From Paenibacillus silvae (GTDB lineage Bacteria; Bacillota; Bacilli; Paenibacillales; Paenibacillaceae), in assembly GCF_014639235.1 (NCBI RefSeq), contig NZ_BMFU01000013.1:564-64563 (forward strand): a stretch of 64,000 nt of DNA. Reading direction: 5' to 3'. Both the position numbers and the translations under genes were made by a program. How positions within the stretch are numbered: the first letter of the stretch is position 1; every line of letters begins with the position of its first letter. The notes under the pieces are model-generated. The model ran no database searches, was not told where the DNA came from, and saw only the letters and a list, made by a program, of their open reading frames with translations. Shown here in pieces: positions 61,946-64,000 of this stretch.

Positions 61946-64000
61946 TTATAGCAAATCCAGCTCCACCAGCAATCTGCGGACCAGAGTTGCCATCTCGGCA
62001 CGAGTCACCGGAGCCTTAGGCTCCAGCTTCGCTGCCGACTTGCCTTGAATAAGTCCCAGCTTCACCGCTTGCGCGGCACTTTCTTTCGCCCATGCAGACA
62101 GACTGGATACGTCCGTGTAACCTTCAAGTGCGCTGGCAGCACTGCTTGCTGCTGGTGCCGTATGCCCCGCCATTTCATAAGCACGAATCAGCATTACCAT
62201 CACTTGCTCACGCGTCATCACATCCTGTGGACCAAAACGGTTACCGTTATATCCTGTCATCAGGCCATAAGCTGTCGCCGTATGAACCGCATCGTTATAC
62301 CAGTCCTTTGCATTAACGTCTGTGAACGGTGAAGCAGCACTTTGAGCTGCAGCTGCATCTACGCCCGGCTTCAATCCAAAGGCTCTTACCATCAGTGCGG
62401 CAAGCTCGGCACGTGTCATGCTGCGTGCAGGCTCGAAACTAGCAGCCGATACCCCGTTCACCACCAGACGTGATGCCAGATCATTTACTGCTTCAGATGC
62501 CCAATGATTTTTCATATCACGGAACGACGTTTCATAATGAACAGGCAAATACACGCTGTTGGTCATACTGCTTGCGATCGCAAGCATACGTCCTTCCCTC
62601 ACTTCAAAACGTGTCGGTACGTGACGCAGACTGCCGTCCGCTTCGAGTACAACAACCGTGGAAACCGAACGCTCATCCTCTCCTTGAGGCAGATTCAGCT
62701 CCTTCGTTGTCATGCTCAAGAGCTTGTTAATTTCAACGGTTTTGCTTCCACTTGCAATCATATCAAAGGCTACAGGCGTTCCTCGCGGAACGATGCGGCC
62801 TTCCTTCGCCAGCTTGGCAGCAAGCTGCTCGTAAACCACTTCCGGTCTTCCTACATTCAGGCTGACCTTGATATCCTCTGCCTTCTGTCCAGAGAACGAT
62901 GCCTCCAATGCCTTCACATCGATTGCTTTCCAGTCCAAACGGTAGCTGCCCCAATCGCTCTCCAGATCCATCGCAACGTCTTTTGCAGCAAGCTGCTTGA
63001 TGAGATCGGCATCGAGATCAAAACGAAGCTTCTGCATCTGGCCTGTCACATGCAGACGGATTCGCTGATCCTGCTTCGCAGCCTTCAGCAGCGCTTCCCT
63101 TACGGGACGAGCGATCACTGTCGGACCGTTAGCTCCTGGAGTAACATCCACCAGCAGCATCTCTTCCTGCTTCACCCCATCCAGTTCCAGCGGAGCCTTG
63201 AGGTCATGCGCTGCGATGGAACTGTCAATCACCACACCACCCACAGTTAACGGGCCTGAAGGGATGTTGGATGCAGGCGGTTTGCTGTTCCCGGTACCTG
63301 AGCCAGGGCTTGTAACCTCAGATTCTGTGGAGATTCGTTCATTGACTTTCACAGCTGCAGAAGCTGCTGTTACCAGCTTAGGCTCTTTGACTGTACGTTT
63401 GGCGACAACAACCCACTCGCCTGGCTTGGCTTTGATGATTTTATCGGCAGGCAATGTATTCCACCCGCTGATGTCCTGCTCAAACGTAGGCAGCATCACC
63501 TGTTCTTTACTCGTGAAGATACGATATGCAAGTTCGCTTCCAGCCATATTTCCTTTATGTCCGGCTGCGCTGATCGCCACACGTGTCTCTCCTTTTTTAC
63601 CTGTACCAATGGTTGATGCTTTAATCGTATCCATGTAATCCGGTGGTGCAGTTCCCGTCTTCGGAGCTTCGACAGAGACAACATCCATCGTGCTCAGTTC
63701 AGTACTCTCCCAGGAATACGCAGCTTCAATCAGCGAAGCGCCGACACGTTTACCAGTAAGCATTCCATCCTGCTCCAAGGATACATTGGCTTCCCCGTTA
63801 ACCATGCTGTACGTCAATTTACTATTATCCGCAAGCTCACGTGTGCCATCCGTGTATTCCACATAGGTCTGTACAGGTGCCTGCTCTCCTCCAGCAACAA
63901 GTGCTTCAGGCATGACCATTTTCAATCTGCGCGGAAGCTTGAAATCTCCGTTCAATACCTCAACCACCGCTGAGTTCACGTTACCCGCAGCATCCTCGGT
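61946..64000 (-). CDS. S-layer homology (SLH) domain surface protein, C-terminal part
   Basis: The frame is open to the right edge, so the N-terminus is missing; the residues before the apparent first codon (TEDAAGNVNSAVVEV) read as a repeated Ig-like domain. At least 684 residues are visible. A Big2/Ig-like segment is followed by a Pro/Ser-Gly linker (near PGSGTGNSKPPASN) and a beta-rich domain. Three C-terminal SLH repeats have the cores MKNHWASEAVNDL, AKDWYNDAVHTAT and LSAWAKESAAQAV, each followed by an MTRAEL-type motif. SLH repeats bind pyruvylated secondary cell-wall polymer. Likely a cell-surface adhesin or polysaccharide-acting enzyme whose catalytic part lies outside the window. Confidence 0.88.
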   Translation of the reverse strand, partial: TEDAAGNVNSAVVEVLNGDFKLPRRLKMVMPEALVAGGEQAPVQTYVEYTDGTRELADNSKLTYSMVNGEANVSLEQDGMLTGKRVGASLIEAAYSWESTELSTMDVVSVEAPKTGTAPPDYMDTIKASTIGTGKKGETRVAISAAGHKGNMAGSELAYRIFTSKEQVMLPTFEQDISGWNTLPADKIIKAKPGEWVVVAKRTVKEPKLVTAASAAVKVNERISTESEVTSPGSGTGNSKPPASNIPSGPLTVGGVVIDSSIAAHDLKAPLELDGVKQEEMLLVDVTPGANGPTVIARPVREALLKAAKQDQRIRLHVTGQMQKLRFDLDADLIKQLAAKDVAMDLESDWGSYRLDWKAIDVKALEASFSGQKAEDIKVSLNVGRPEVVYEQLAAKLAKEGRIVPRGTPVAFDMIASGSKTVEINKLLSMTTKELNLPQGEDERSVSTVVVLEADGSLRHVPTRFEVREGRMLAIASSMTNSVYLPVHYETSFRDMKNHWASEAVNDLASRLVVNGVSAASFEPARSMTRAELAALMVRAFGLKPGVDAAAAQSAASPFTDVNAKDWYNDAVHTATAYGLMTGYNGNRFGPQDVMTREQVMVMLIRAYEMAGHTAPAASSAASALEGYTDVSSLSAWAKESAAQAVKLGLIQGKSAAKLEPKAPVTRAEMATLVRRLLVELDLL

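Overview
The window looks like a chromosomal segment of a Gram-positive, low-to-moderate GC, endospore-former-type Bacillota, most likely Paenibacillus. The reasons are the 5' end of a 16S rRNA gene with a Paenibacillus-like start and a boxA leader, strong GGAGG ribosome sites with frequent TTG/GTG starts, many Bacillus-style intrinsic terminators, SLH surface proteins, CcpA cre sites and YesM/YesN-LplABC sugar uptake. The genus call is inference from sequence style; no search was run.

Layout. 1-690: 5' end of an rrn operon on the minus strand with two tandem promoters. 692-9735: housekeeping and stress genes (small basic protein, TetR plus MFS efflux pair, zinc-ribbon membrane protein plus trypsin-like protease, methyltransferase, class B penicillin-binding protein, CBS protein). 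10048-16236: a four-gene plus-strand operon for a probably O-acetylated, c-di-GMP-controlled exopolysaccharide (BcsA-like synthase with PilZ, anchored secreted protein, MBOAT acyltransferase, DHHW/AlgX-like protein). 17917-32207 (minus strand): a compact non-ribosomal peptide cluster. It has a surfactin-type starter C domain, Asn-A-T-C, then an Fe(II)/2-oxoglutarate dioxygenase, then a condensation-like domain with a destroyed active site fused to Gln-A-T, then C-A-T-TE, then an MFS exporter. The predicted product is a small N-acylated Asn-Gln-X lipopeptide that may be beta-hydroxylated. I consider this the most novel system here.

32440-47095: mixed single genes (isochorismatase-like hydrolase, DUF1801, YgjP-type metalloprotease, GNAT, SnoaL-like, a frameshifted transglutaminase lipoprotein, SDR, amino-acid permease, DUF4003, APH-like kinase, SulP transporter plus ArsR, alpha/beta hydrolase behind a MerR-type promoter, SUFU-domain protein). 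47287-61875: a plant-polysaccharide region with YesM/YesN two-component genes, LplA/B/C-like transporter, GH43, then GH105 plus GH112 beside an AraC regulator. Two cre sites point to CcpA control, and the GH105/GH112 pairing suggests rhamnogalacturonan-I use. 61946-64000: C-terminal part of an SLH-domain surface protein that runs off the window.

Mobile or repetitive DNA consists of small non-coding elements rather than transposases. Two elements (16231-16462 and 38531-38966) share terminal inverted repeats beginning ATATAAGTTGAACT. A hairpin-rich core of about 140 bp recurs at 16253-16444, 57132-57279 and, truncated, at 57496-57540. All sit right after stop codons or between a gene and its terminator, and one supplies the stop codon of its neighbour. 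I saw no tRNA, CRISPR array, transposase or prophage genes.
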